Assembly: GCA_013396915.1 (NCBI GenBank)
Contig: VWZL01002849.1
Coordinates: 443,389-507,388 of the forward strand
Direction of reading: 5' to 3'
DNA from: Stercorarius parasiticus
Lineage: Eukaryota; Chordata; Aves; Charadriiformes; Stercorariidae
Length of the DNA stretch: 64,000 nucleotides
In this document: piece by piece, positions 22,796 to 35,365 of the stretch
How positions within the stretch are numbered: position 1 is the first letter of the stretch
Layout of the letters: every line of letters begins with the position of its first letter
The notes under the pieces: model-generated
What the model was told of the DNA's origin: nothing
The model's input: only the letters and a program-made list of their open reading frames with translations
The model's database searches: none
Program-made: the position numbers and the translations under genes

Positions 22796-25700
22796 CCTTT
22801 GGGATGGTTGATATCCAGAAAGTTACTTGGGGGAAAATAGGCTTCTCTGACAAGAGCTCATTATCCTTTACTATGCCAATTGTCCAGATTTACAGCTGAA
22901 AGTCTGGAACCTGTATGTTTATCTGAAGTCAGATAATTGATTTCCACCTATACCCAATCCTATTTGTTTCAAAGTTGTAAAATACTTCTGAATTTCTTTT
23001 AAAGCTCACTGAAATTTAAAACAAAACAAAAAAACCCACACACAAACCACATATACAACACACCACAACCATCCTCCCTCAACATCTTCTATTATCTTTA
23101 CTGAACTTTGGATAAGATCCCATCTTTATACATTTAAAGCAGTGTGGGTTTTTTGTGGCTAAGAAACAACTATACTGTTCTTTCTCATAACAATTAACTT
23201 CCTCTCCTTCCCTATTTAACTGCTTATCATCATCAAGTCCTCAGATAAGTTATACTTGCCCATCCCACTTCTTCCTAAGGAACTTCTTCTAGCTGTTTGG
23301 AATGAATCTGAAAAAAGAAGCAGCGGCTATCTCATCAGATGCTCCCTACCACCTCCCAACATTCCATTAGTCTATAGGACCCGAGGAGAAAAACAAAACA
23401 AGATTGCATCCTACCAGAATTTAAGCCTTCTGGCAAAGCAAAGCTAGTACAGTAACTGGCCTGGCACCTAACAATTATCAATTGTTAAAAACATATACTC
23501 TAATAACACTTATCAGTGTACTAGCAGTACTGATTCTAAAACTCTTTTACACATCTAGAGCCCTCCTGAAGAATTATGTTTTGTAAGAAGGTGTCTGGCG
23601 ACATCCTCTACTGTTCATGCCAGATCAGGACCTCTTAGTCACATTTCTATTAACACAGAAACCCTTTTGGTGGCACCAGTCAGCAAGAACCATGCACATG
23701 GATATCATATTACAAGTACAAATGTGAATTTCAGAACACTGTAAGCTTTCCTTTTTACTGTGACCCCTATTAAGTAACAGGAACAGCAGACATCATACAA
23801 ACACTGAGTGAAGTGCAGATACGCTTATCAGCAAAATACTACTCAAAGTGAGGTGAAAAACTGTAATTATTAATATATATCTCACTGAGAACCCTCACAG
23901 TATTTTCCAAAATTTGACACAAAGATCAAGTGTGCAGGACTGACGTGTCCTATTAAAACTGCTTATATTAAACATTTTATTAGAAAAGACTCATATTTTC
24001 CTTATTCATAGACTCAAAGGGATGGGGTGGAAATTCCTTGAGTAAGGGTAGCTGAAGAACATATTTTCAATGAAAGAGAAAACTGTAGTGTTGTCCTCAA
24101 AAGGTGTATTAGTAGATCCTATATTTTCTCACTTAACTGTAGTATGTAACTATAGATAGAGAAGCCATCTCAACTGCCTCATTACCTCTAAGATTCAAAT
24201 CTCTTATCCTCAGTTCCCCTGCAGCCCTCACAACAATATCTTGGTGCCCCAGATGGATTTACTCGTTTTGTGCAATGCATTTATTCCCTTTACAACACAT
24301 CTTACACCAAGATTATCATCATCCTCTCTATTTAAAGATAGGAAACAGAAGCACAAGAGTGCTAAGAACCAGAGCAACAAAAGGAGTTGCATGTCACTCG
24401 GTTGGCCATTAGGCTATATTTTCCAGGAATTATTGGTTTTTTTCTACTCTTTTGTGCAAAAACATTGGTATGGTTAAGCTCTCATCAGATCTGGCTCTTC
24501 AGGTAATATATTCTTAACTTGTACACACTGAAGTGATTCCAGTACTCCAGTAATCTGTTGCATAAAGGAGCAAGCACTTTTAGACAGGCTAAAAATATAT
24601 TTGTGAACTTAGGAAGCAACCCTCTAAACTCTGTGTCCAACCACTTAAGTTTTATGAAGATGAATTTTGCACTCTACGTCTATTTATGTGTGATAACGTT
24701 GTAACATGGACAAAAAAAATGTAAAGCCAGGATGGAAGTGGAAGCCACCCTCTTTCCTTAACTATGTTAACAATATAATAGCACTTCAATGACCAAAGGA
24801 TTTTCAAGTCAGTAAAAGATGATTAAAGAAACTTTAGGAGAGACTGTTTTTTATAACAGCTTTTACAGTGCAGTCAAAGAGTGCCAGTCACAAGGCTCCA
24901 TCTGCTTTTGCTAATTATTTGATAGATAGGGTTAAAGGCTTCAGATGGCAACAGGTATTTAGTATGAAAGAGACAGGACTTCTGGATACATGTACCATGA
25001 AGAATCTTTGTCACGGACAAATATAAACTTCAAAACTAAAGCTGAATGGTCTTTACAGCCTTGAAAGTTGTGCAGCAATGCTACTGGTAACTGTGAGTAT
25101 AGTCCTGTATTAGGTTACCATTTACAGAACTGAAGAGTGGATAAAGGCTTAAGCTTACACACTTGTCTGTTCACTAGCAATTGAACAAAAAGGCCTCTCA
25201 ATTTCCAAGTTACAAGACCGCTTAATGGACTGCTTTAACTACAATACTGGGCAGCACTGCTATGTTTAAAGCCTTAGTGATTCTAGTTAATGCACCCAGG
25301 CATCTATCTCATCTTTGTGATTTGCATCCAAATGTTCTACTTGTGTTTTTGCCAAACACTACCTCACTTTTGCAACTGCTAGACCAAGGAGTAATTGCTA
25401 ATTTCAGGATGATTTATTTACAATAAACATTGATGTGTTTACTTAAAGTGATTGACAAATCACACAAATCATCAATGCATGAATTTTTGTAAGAGCTTCA
25501 ACATGCAACGTGCCCTTGAATACATTCTTGCGGCATAGGACTTGAGAACTAATAATACAAAAAAGTGGTGTTTGGAACAAATGAATTCACGACTTCTAAA
25601 GCTTTGATAAACAAAGCTCAGGTAGTAATTCTTTGACAAACTGTTGCGTTTGATGAATTGGAGACAGATACTCTAGAACTTGCATTCACCTAGAGTTAAA

Positions 25701-27257
25701 GGAGGATGAATTAAACCAACTTGCTGAAGACCAGCGAAGGGAAAGTGAGCTTGCAGAAAATAAGAATGTATTATAAGAATGGATAACAAGAATGGTTGAA
25801 ATTTCTTCTTACTAAAGAGGGTAGATCAGTTTGTAAAGGATAGATTCTATATGTCACAACACAAACCAAAGTTAAATTTGTGATTAAAAAAGAGAAGGGA
25901 CTGTAAAACAGCCACTTTGAGGGGGTTGTTGTTATCTCCCACATAGCTTAATTCTCCCACACGGTTAATGTTTCTTCTTTTTCAAGTGGAAGTATGCTGT
26001 TTCACATAGAGAAACAACAGTGGAGTAGGCTAGGCAGAGAAGATCATCAGCTGTGGCTAGTGATAACTTGGAGAACTACTCATCTGCCTCTACCAACCCC
26101 ATCAGCTCTGCAGTAGGGCAGACTATTTTTATGGTCAGGAACACATTCACACAACTACATTTTTTAAAAAGTGTATTATTTTATTACATGTATTATCTTG
26201 TAGCCTAGTTATAGTTAGTCATTGCCTTCTTTGATCTAAATTTTTCATTAAGTATGTGTGGATACAGCAGGAAGTTTAGTCAAGGGGGCTCAGAAATTCC
26301 CTTACTTTACAATAAATAGTTTATAAATGCATATTTCCCTAAAAGTATCCCTTAGGGATGCATCTACCAGCATTAGAGACAGACTGCTCCAAATTGTGTT
26401 GAGCACACAGCTGTGGGAGCTACCCTGCTGTGGCAGGACATAAGGGCTTCGGCAGAGTGGCTCTATGATTGCCAGATGTACAAAGTTAGCTCACAACCAA
26501 CTGGGTCCAAGCACTAGTAAATATATTCAAATACATCTAATTAAGCACTGTGCCTTTAGCCTCTATGAGAGCAATGGGGGAGCATATAGTTGCATAAGTC
26601 TTTTTCTAGATCTAAGCTATTTGTTCAGAGCCTTGGAGCCATTTAGGAGAGATCAGTTCTTGGATTCCTGTTTAAAACCACGTAGCACAGCAGATACAGC
26701 TAGTTGGGAATTATTTTAGATAAAGTTTATTTAACAAGGTGCATGAATATAGAAGAAAGGAGCAGACTAAATGCAGCATGCACTGGACAGAACTTCTCTA
26801 TGAAGACCTACAAGTAGCCAGTTAGTAACACTGAGTATTTGTGCCAGTACTTTATACTCACAGACATCAGCAAATGTAGCTCTTCATGCAAGTATACAAC
26901 TAAAAGCAAACCTTTAAAACTTGCTTGCATTCTATCTTAGGAGTACAACAGCAGTTAAAAGTTTATAACCACTGATTTCAGATTTCTTCCTCAAATTCAA
27001 AGATCATTCATACTGAGAAAGATGATTTTTTTTCTCAGTCTAGAATCATTCAAACAGGAAAAAAATAATTAAAAAAATCAGTTCACAGTCTAGCAGAACA
27101 CCAGCCAAAACCAATCTAATGTTAGAAGATATATCTACAAATCAAAACGCCCTCTATTGCATACTTTTTTAAGTACTGCTACCTTCAAGAAAACCTTTTT
27201 GATTCATTCCTGAAATTTCTCATCCCTTCTTCAGGATCTCAGACATCACTCACTCAC

Positions 27258-27302
27258 CTCGTAAGTACCAGATCCACCACATCAGGTTTGACATGGTATA
27301 CT
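27258..27302 (-). other. Candidate 45-nt exon, unrecognised
   Basis: On the minus strand an acceptor tract (TTAATTTTTTATTTAG) precedes 45 nt ending in CGAG before a GTGAGT donor. Two frames are open. One reads VYHVKPDVVDLVLT and looks protein-like; the other is Trp/Met-rich. A near-twin donor context (cactcacctc) lies about 150 bp away at 27405-27414, with its own acceptor tract and 51 nt that are open in one frame only. The phases of the two do not join, so at most one is a coding exon in the chain described. Unrecognised; weak. Confidence 0.2.
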
Positions 27303-30249
27303 CTAAATAAAAAATTAAGTTCCAGGGCAAGCCTGAACTACCCATTTCCCACATATACTTAGCAGTAAACTTCTCATGGTTTTTTGGTTCCTGACTACAG
27401 TTCACTCACCTCATGAAGGACAGGCCTCCCTCCCATACAATGTTTCAAACAGCAGAGTTTCTACAACAATAACAATAACAAAAAAAAACCCCAAACAACC
27501 TTCTTTGAAGTTTCATATGCAGCAAACAAAAACTTGAACCACCTCTTTTTTAACTTACAGAATAAGGAGTGTGCCAACCTACTGTTTCCCTTTGAATTGG
27601 CTCAGGACACCTGGTGACCATTTGTTAATTGAAATGAATCAATCAATTTATACTTTGTCACCTGCTCTGTTTTCAAATGCTAAGAGGTTTGACCTATTGA
27701 ATGTATTTCGGCTCAGTTGTATAAAGAAGAGACAAGGCAGCTCTCTTACTGAAAAGGCATTTGGTTTTTTTTGCAAATATTTTATGCTTTTTCCCTTTTC
27801 TGTAAAGTGCAGCATTGCCTGATTTCAGCTGTTGAGTACATGTTTGAATATTGCAGCATTATCTACTGAATTTGTCTTAGTCTCAGATAATAACACTCTG
27901 CTATAAATAGAAAACATGTATGATGCCTGACTGAGTTATTTCCAATCCCAAACACTTTCTATAAGGAAATAGTTTCAAGCAAAATCATTTATTCCTACCA
28001 TGTACTCTGCAACAGGAACCAAACATACCTTTATTCTGAACTGAAAAGTATTATAATAAGAGATCTAAAAGTTCATCAAACATGTAAGATAATGCTAGTA
28101 AACAAAACAACCTTGATTGATAGTAACAAATCGGTCTATATTCCTTATGTCTATTGATTTTTTCAGAAGGACTGTGAGTCAAAAACAGGACGTTTTGTCC
28201 ACTTTTTTTTGTGGAGGGTGGCAGATCTGAAAACAAGAAACTAAGGACAGGGAGGGGGGGTAGAGTGAAGAGGAGGAACATAACCAATACAGACTAGTTT
28301 GCCAACATATTTATTGGATTGTTTAGGTGATTTACAGTGTATTCTACTTCCTGAAGAGCTACTTAAATTCTCATTTTATCTTATTTTCTATTGCTAAAAT
28401 TTCTTAAAAGTTCTGGATAACCAACCATCTTATGACACCTGAAGTGGCTTTCAGCCTTTTGAGAATTAAGTCCTTATAATAAGGAAAATGTACAATATTT
28501 AAAATCTGTGCTAAATTCTGCACATCTAACAGGATCAACACTACTATAAATTGTATAAGAAATTATGGATTCAAAATATACCTGTGTGAACATGGTTTTA
28601 CAGCACAGTGGCAACTTAAGGCAGCGACTAAGTTCACTGTTTTATTACTTGATGCAGAACACATAATGGAAGTCCCTTTCCTGAAGAAGTCTATGGCCAA
28701 AGCAGAATTCACCTAACTTCCCAAACTGCCCGCAACCAGCAGCATAAAAGACAACCTGGTTGTGTGATGCTGCCAGTACCACCCAGAAACACAGATCTTC
28801 CACAAAACAAAAGAGCCCAATCAGACCAAAAGTGAGTGGGCAGGTACTGGAACGACACAAAGCTACTTTTTAGGAAATGTGCAGGAAGGAAATAGGAGCA
28901 GATCAAAACATGAGATCAGAATTGTAGGCTAGGGAGCAGAAATGTACACTGTGCACCACTAAGCATTAAGAATGATGGATAGCTCAGCCCTTCTGAAGTC
29001 AGCAGTTATCTGCACAGCTGGTAGTATTCATCACTGCTGAGGACTGAATTCACTACATTAAGTTAGTGAATCCCTATGCAAGATAAAAAGGCAGAAGAAA
29101 GGGTTCACTACTCTAAGTCAACTATTCCTTCCAGAAAGAATGTAAGTTGCTTAAGCTTGTATACATAGTGTATTTTGTTTTGTTAACTACTCCACATTAG
29201 CATGAAACTGTGGTTGAGGTGACGACTGACTTGGAGTTCCTTGATCTACAACCCTGCTGTTTAAATATAAGGCTATTCATTCTCTGCAGAGGTTTGGGTT
29301 TTTTTTTTTATTAAATTGGCTAATAACCATCTCTGGTAATTAACCTTGGAAAACTGATTAAAGTAAAAAAAATAGTGAATAAGTTAATAATCCTTGACCT
29401 ACATTACAATCAGACACTCACTGCTTAACTACATGAATTATCAAAGTCAATTGTGAAATTCAGCTTGCACAAAGGACAGAAAGAAGAAATGGTGGGAGTG
29501 CAACTGAAGCAACAAAAGCTTTTAAATAGAAACAAGAGCCATAATATAATATGTAAGTTGTCATTATTATGATTCCTTTACTGAAGGCACTAGCATGTAG
29601 CTCACCTTAGAGCAAGATGGCAAGTTATAATTATTAAATGCCATTTCACTGGGTGTAACAATACATACAAATTTTTGTGTGCAGTTTCATATACAGATAT
29701 GTGACCATATGCCACAAAACAGGAAGTCTGATTGCTTTGTGCACATGCTACAGGATGAATTACTGGTAGCCTGTTGTAGTTCCCCTTATCTACTAGAAGG
29801 GTGGGATGTGGAATATCTTTATATTTAGATCTTCACATTCTGGAACAGATGTGTCTTTTCCTTAAGAAAATATACTGCATTCACTCTAAAAATCAATGCA
29901 AATAAACATTTCAGAATATGGAGGCTTGATTTTAAATATTTTGGGCTTCATTAATTTTTACTTATTAATAATTACTACTGTTGCAAAATTTTAGCCAGCG
30001 TTAGTGTTATAGTGGGAAAATATTCATCCTCCTGCCTAAATTTTGGAAGAGCTGTTAACAGCAGCTATCAACCCCAAAAGAGTCACAGTCCCGAGGAGCA
30101 TTTCAGAAGCAAAAAAAAGGGAGTAAGAGGATAAAAGTATTAGGATCTACATTTCTGAAAATAGGAAGTTCAATCAATAGAGAAGTCACAATATCAGCTG
30201 TTGGGTTGCCTGAGAAAACTGAAGAAAAGAATATGATGAAGCAAGAGAC

Positions 30250-30435
30250 ACCAACTTAACTTGGAGTATATGTTAAATATGGTTGCCAATTATGTTTTAC
30301 TTAGGAAATCACAGTCATGATATGAATAGCTAGTTCATTATCTAGGCCAATTCACTGGTTTGCAGTAGTGTAACCAACTTAATTTAGAGTATGTGTTAAA
30401 TAACATAGTATTACTGAACTAGCTGTTCATGTCAT
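30250..30435. repeat. Interleaved direct and inverted repeats
   Basis: A 30-bp direct repeat (30250-30279 and 30373-30402, 27 of 30 identical) is interleaved with a 21-bp inverted repeat (30317-30337 and 30415-30435, 19 of 21 pairing, 77-bp spacer). The inverted arms contain the motif agctagttca / tgaactagct. The whole structure is about 190 bp. It could be a decayed small element or a local duplication with inversion. No coding capacity. Confidence 0.65.
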
Positions 30436-32171
30436 CCTTGTATTTTCTGAAGTACAACCTCCAAATTTAATTCCCTTGAACTCCTAACTACTTAAACTAT
30501 TTTGTATCCCATGTATTATTGCAAAGATTCCTACAGGACAGTGGTGTCAGCTCTTCTCCTCATTAGCACCATCCAAACATTATCATAATCACTTTCAAAG
30601 TATTTGAGTTTTCAGGCTAGCACCAGCAAAGAATTTGGGGTTCTTTCCAGCTTTGTTTTAAAATACCAGTTGCAGGAGCTGAGCTTGCCATCTGTTGCGT
30701 AGAATTTCTCCATGCTATTTGGTTTATAATGTCACCAGTCAGCACAGCTGAACAGAGAGAAGAAATACCAGTGTATCACTCAAGCAACATTCATTCCTCA
30801 TTAGGCCACTTCCACAGATGGTAAAGCAGAACACCGGCTTTCCTGTCCCCCTCATCTCCCATGAAATGCTATTTCTGTCTTCCTGGTGATGCTTGTAATC
30901 ACCTCTGTTACCCAGCACTGTCTTTTAGCACAATGACCTTAACTACGGTTAATGATTTTTCCATATGCTTTCAAAAGACAGGATTACTTGGAAATCTGTA
31001 AATTGTGCATTTCTGGTTTTCAGTGATAGAAGAAAGAACCTTGAATTAATACAATGTGCTCATGCCTAGTCCTGGAGGGGAAATAAGAGTTGGCTTTACA
31101 ATCAGACATATCTTTCAGAAATGTAAATTAACAACAGACTCCCAAAAGCTCTAAGTTACGGAGCATGACATGGTTATGAAGAAACAGCTTTCCAGCTGCC
31201 CAAAAGCTAGCAGTTCTTTCCACCTGCTTTGCCTTCCACTCTGCCAATCGGGTTATTGTAATTTCAGAAGCATTTCTCTTTAAGTTTAGAAGGACATTTA
31301 AGCAAGTGCTCAAGTCCCTCTCTGAAGGCTCTGCTTAGTCCTTCACAAGCCACTGACAGCCATTTACGAGCTTAAGGCCTTTGTTGACTCAAGATCAACA
31401 ACTAAGACTAGAAGATAAGCAAGAAAAAAAGATCACTTAAGAGAAAACTTTCTATAACAACAGGGATGGTAGCACCCAACTGACCATCTCTAAAGCCCTG
31501 TACATCATGGAAGAAATTAATGCATCCAGAAAATGGATACAAACTTTCACTTTACTTGTGCTTTTAGAACCTCCAAAAATTCAGTTATCCTTCCACAAGG
31601 AGCAGGCTGTACAGAACCCTGTAAGAACCTCCTTTTTATGGTGATAAAGTATCGTCAGCTCATAAATAAAAAAAAAAATCACTCTACATCAGATCTGATC
31701 TATCACAGTAAAAATCACAGATCTGCTGGAAACTCAAAGTTAACACACTAAGTGACGCTTCCAGTTTCCCTATATTTCCACAGCTCCCTCTCATGCCAGA
31801 AAATAAAAAATAACATATAGTATACGCAGCTTTTTATAATTTGGGCTAATGAGTGGGAACAGACAGAGCAAGACCACGTAATACAAAGCATGTATAAAAT
31901 AGCTAAAATATTTTAGGCTTACTTTTGAAAACACAGACTTCAAGACGAACAAAACCCAAATACCATTGAATGTCAAATAGATACTATTTCTCATTACACT
32001 ATGCATGCTGTCCAGGCTCTACACTCACGACTCTTGACCCTTTAGGAAAGGGTAAGCAGCAAACAAAATTGTTTTCTTTAAAAAGAATATTATAAATTAA
32101 TTGGGTCAAGGGCAGAACGGGCTGGCAGCCCAAAGAGCCTTCAAAATTGCTGTAATCACTTTCATCAGCAT

Positions 32172-32188
32172 AAAAAAAAAAAAAAAAA
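32172..32188 (+). repeat. A17 homopolymer
   Basis: An uninterrupted run of 17 A. No adjacent retrogene sequence or target duplication was found that would make it a retrotransposed tail. Confidence 0.85.
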
Positions 32189-33061
32189 GGACAAAACAAA
32201 ACCAGAGCGGTGACTCTTACTGTTCTTCTAAAAAAGCTAGTAAAGCTTATCAAGATGGCTCTGAAAAAAAACAGCAGCTATGTTAAGGAGAACAGACAAC
32301 AGCTTTCCTTATTATTGCACCAGTAGAAAAAATAAAGTACTCAACTCTGAAACTGCTTCTTCAGGCTGTGCCTGGACCATGAAGTAGTCAGCATTTTGAG
32401 ACTTTTTCTCTGGAGCAAGTTCCTCAAAGACTAAAATGTCCTTAAACTTAAAAAACGAAAGCAAAAAAATCCACCCAAAACTATGATTTATTAGAGTAGA
32501 AAGAATACTTAGCCTTTTCACGCAGAGAGACACAGAGTGACTAGATCAATCAGAACAGAAACAGACAAACAAATGAAAAATTACTATAAACTTACAGCCA
32601 AGTTGGCCGCGATAGACCAGGAGCAGCATGGGCTGCTGGCTTATGGACATTTTCAGGACCTTCCCTCTCTGACAAACTCTCTCCCCTCCAGAAGGCACCA
32701 GCTCACAGGCAGGATCTCCTAAAAGGAAGATAGCATATAGCTGAGAGAACTGTGCATCACATGAGCCTTTACTACAGTAACATTAGTCCAGAGTAACTGC
32801 AAAATCTTGTGCATGGCTTAACTTTGCTGATGTCAATAGCAACTCTTTGCTATGCATAAAAGAGCTAAGAATATAAAGAAATATTTTTAAGATAAGGTCT
32901 AACAGTAAAGACTGATGATTGCATTATGAAGATGTGCTTAAACACAGTAAAAGTGTGATCACTCAAAGAAGAAAAGACTTCTCAAATGTTTTGCTCCATG
33001 TATGTTCTGATTATTGTTGCAAGAAATGCGCTTTTTTTGTTCTAAAGCTTTTATGAGTTAG

Positions 33062-33066
33062 AGTAC
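33062..33066. repeat. Target-site duplication, left copy (AGTAC)
   Basis: AGTAC directly precedes the TGTACTGG start of the solo LTR and is repeated at 33647-33651. Confidence 0.85.
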
Positions 33067-33646
33067 TGTACTGGTTTTGTCTGGGCTAGAGTTAATTTTC
33101 TTCATAATAGCTTATATGGTGCTGTGTTTTGGATTTGTGATGAAAACAATGTTGGTAACACACTGATGTTTTAGTTGTTGTTGGACAGTGCATACGCAGT
33201 GTTTAGGCCCTTTCTGTTTCTCACTCTGCCCTGCCAGTGAGTAGGCGGAAGGTGTGCAAGAAGTTGCGAGGGGAGACAGCTGGGACAGCTAACCACAACT
33301 GACCAAAAGGATACTCCATACCATACGACATTGTGCTCAGCAATAAAAGCTGGGGGGTAAGTTTGCTGGGGCTGCAGTTTCACGGGGACCGGCTGGGTGT
33401 TGGTCGGCTGGTGATGAGAGATTATTTTGGGTTGGGTTTTTTGCATCACTTGTTTTTCTTGGTTTTGGTGTTGGTTTTTTCATTTTCTTTTTTGTGTGGG
33501 TATTGTTGTTTGGGTTTTTTTATTTATTAAATTGTATGTATCTCAACCCATCAGTCTTCTCACTTCTACCCTTCTGCTTCTCTCTCACATATAACTGGGA
33601 GGGAGTTGTGTGGTTCTTACCTGCCTACCAGGGTTAAATGACAACA
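33067..33646 (+). mobile_element. ERVL-type solo LTR with intact target duplication
   Basis: This 580-bp LTR begins TGTACTGGTTTTG and ends GGGTTAAATGACAACA (TG...CA termini), flanked by a perfect 5-bp duplication AGTAC. Its first roughly 290 bp match the LTR at 47273-47886 (ctgggctagagttaattttc, cacaactgaccaaaagg, ggatactccatacca), as does its tail (ctcacttct, gggttaaa). The TATA-equivalent is aataaaagctgggg near 33342-33355, and tattaaattg near 33526-33535 is the likely polyadenylation region. The middle (about 33420-33530) is T/G-rich and unrelated to the sister LTR. No internal proviral sequence remains. Confidence 0.93.
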
Positions 33647-33651
33647 AGTAC
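33647..33651. repeat. Target-site duplication, right copy (AGTAC)
   Basis: Exact repeat of 33062-33066, directly after the CA end of the LTR. Confidence 0.85.
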
Positions 33652-34626
33652 TCTTTGCAAATTTTTAAGAGCTCAAGAAACACTAGTGAGTTTGTTTCAC
33701 ATAAGATCTTCAAGTAATTAACTGGTTTTTAAGTGCTATTAGCTGACGCTTCAGTGTTATAGTGTCTTCCAGTATCATGGCAGGTCATGTGTTTGTAAAA
33801 CAAATGTTATAGATATTGATTTCAGAGCTACCAGAGATCAAATGAGCAGTGATATTCTTTTTATATTCTAATAAAACAACTGTGTATATCTTTAATTGTA
33901 TTAGATGAATTAGATGTGGCTTGCAACTACATGGAACCACGTCTGCTCTTTTTACATTAGTGCTTTGTCTACCTTCACATGAATTCCAAAACTAATACTT
34001 TCACAGTATCAAAAGATAAGTTATTTTAGATGTATCTTCACAAATGTTTGTTCATAGAATGGAGTTTCAAACCTGAATGATTTTTTTACTGTGGAATACC
34101 ATCAACAAGAGAAACTCAAACCCTAAGCATTCTCAGGATCCTCTTTGTCTTCTACTTTCTAATTACTCGTGTTCATAAAATCCCAATCACTTGTAGATTG
34201 TCCTGAATAAATAATTTATTTTTCTCTCTAATCTTATCACAAGCCTACACATCTGTGTCTAGGCCTCTATGAATTATTTTTTGAGGACATTCAAACTCCC
34301 ACTAGTCCACAGGTCACTGCCCATACCATCCTTATTCCACCTGTTGTTTTCGCTTTTTACCCTACTATCTCTGCACTGTATATCCTTGTTCCACCATGGC
34401 TGGTCCTGCAACTTTGTTCCCTACACAAAACACTTCCCTAGGAAATGGCAGTTTTCCTGAAATCCACAAGTTGATTAGCCAGTCTTCTTCTCATATGATT
34501 TTATGGGTGTCAGGGCTGGGAATTGTACAATTTCACTAAAGTTCATGCATGATGCCAATTCTTCTGCTAAAGGAATACATATTGTCATCTATAGGTAGGC
34601 ATTACGGGCCACTGAGTCCTCATAAG
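33652..34626. other. Unique non-coding DNA
   Basis: About 1 kb of AT-rich sequence between a solo LTR and an old CR1. No feature recognised. Confidence 0.6.
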
Positions 34627-35365
34627 GATCATAGGATAATTTAGGTCGGAAGACACCTCTGGATGTCGTATAGTTGAATCCCTTGCATATAGAGCATTAA
34701 ATTCAAACTTCAATGCATTTTGAAAATCTCTAAGGGTAAAGGTTCTGCACACTCTCTGGGCCTCTCTTCCAGTGCTGCTGTGAAAAGTTTCCTTGTGTCC
34801 AGTTGGAATCTCCCCTTTGTAACTTCTGGCTTTTTGACCTTTTTTCCTTTTGCTTGTGGAGTTAAGAGCCTGGCTCCACCTTTATAGACCTCCCTTTGGG
34901 TAGTGAAAGACTGTAGTGGCTCATAGCCTTCTGGTTTCCAGTCTAAAACAAATACAATTCCCATAGATATTCTTGTATGTCATGCTCCAGCCCCCTGACC
35001 ATACTGGTGGCACTCTGCTGAGCCCACACTCCAGTTTTTTCTCCGACTACAAGCTAGAAACAATAGTCTAAGTGTAGCTTCATGACTACTAAATGAAGGA
35101 AAGAAATGGATCTATTTACTTGCTATTACAGCCTAATATGTGATTAAACTTAACTCCTGCAAGGAAACATTGCTTATCTGTATTCCATTCATCCCCCAAA
35201 ACTCTCAGATTCACTTTTGCACAGCTGCTACCTACTATCTGGGTCCTCAGACTTCACAGACGTGTTCTGTCTGAGGTACAGGTCTTTGCATTTGTGTTTG
35301 TTGAAGTTCATGGAATCCCTGTGGTCCACTTCCTTCAGCTTGTTGAGGTCCTGACAAACAAATCT
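34627..35365 (-). mobile_element. Old, eroded CR1 LINE
   Basis: On the minus strand this reads as a decayed CR1. From the 3' end, the plus-strand landmarks are atcataggataatttaggtc with agacacctctgg, ttttgaaaatctctaagggt, ctctctgggcctctcttcca, gttggaatctccc, catgctccagccccctgacc, a remnant of the cggttggctttctgggc region, and at the far end gtctttgcatttgtgtttgt tgaagttcatgg followed by cttgttgaggtcctgac. These are in family order, with substitutions and small indels throughout. This is clearly an older insertion than those at 6031, 18701 and 52251. The 84-codon frame at 34710-34964 is a fragment of mutated ORF2 and does not code. Confidence 0.8.

Larger units (their letters stand above)
22796..33061. 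other. Unique non-coding DNA, no recognised gene
   Basis: Ten kilobases of AT-rich sequence with short A/C-rich simple stretches (23020-23070, 27460-27490), a G-rich run (28249-28261), an A17 run (32172-32188) and a small direct plus inverted repeat cluster at 30250-30435. The exon-like segment at 27258-27302 is noted separately. The open frames seen (up to about 92 codons) show no recognisable motif. No RNA gene or clear transposon was seen. Confidence 0.55.

Noticed and set aside
32172..32188. A17 run as a possible retrogene tail
   Set aside because: No gene-like sequence precedes it on either strand and no target duplication was found.
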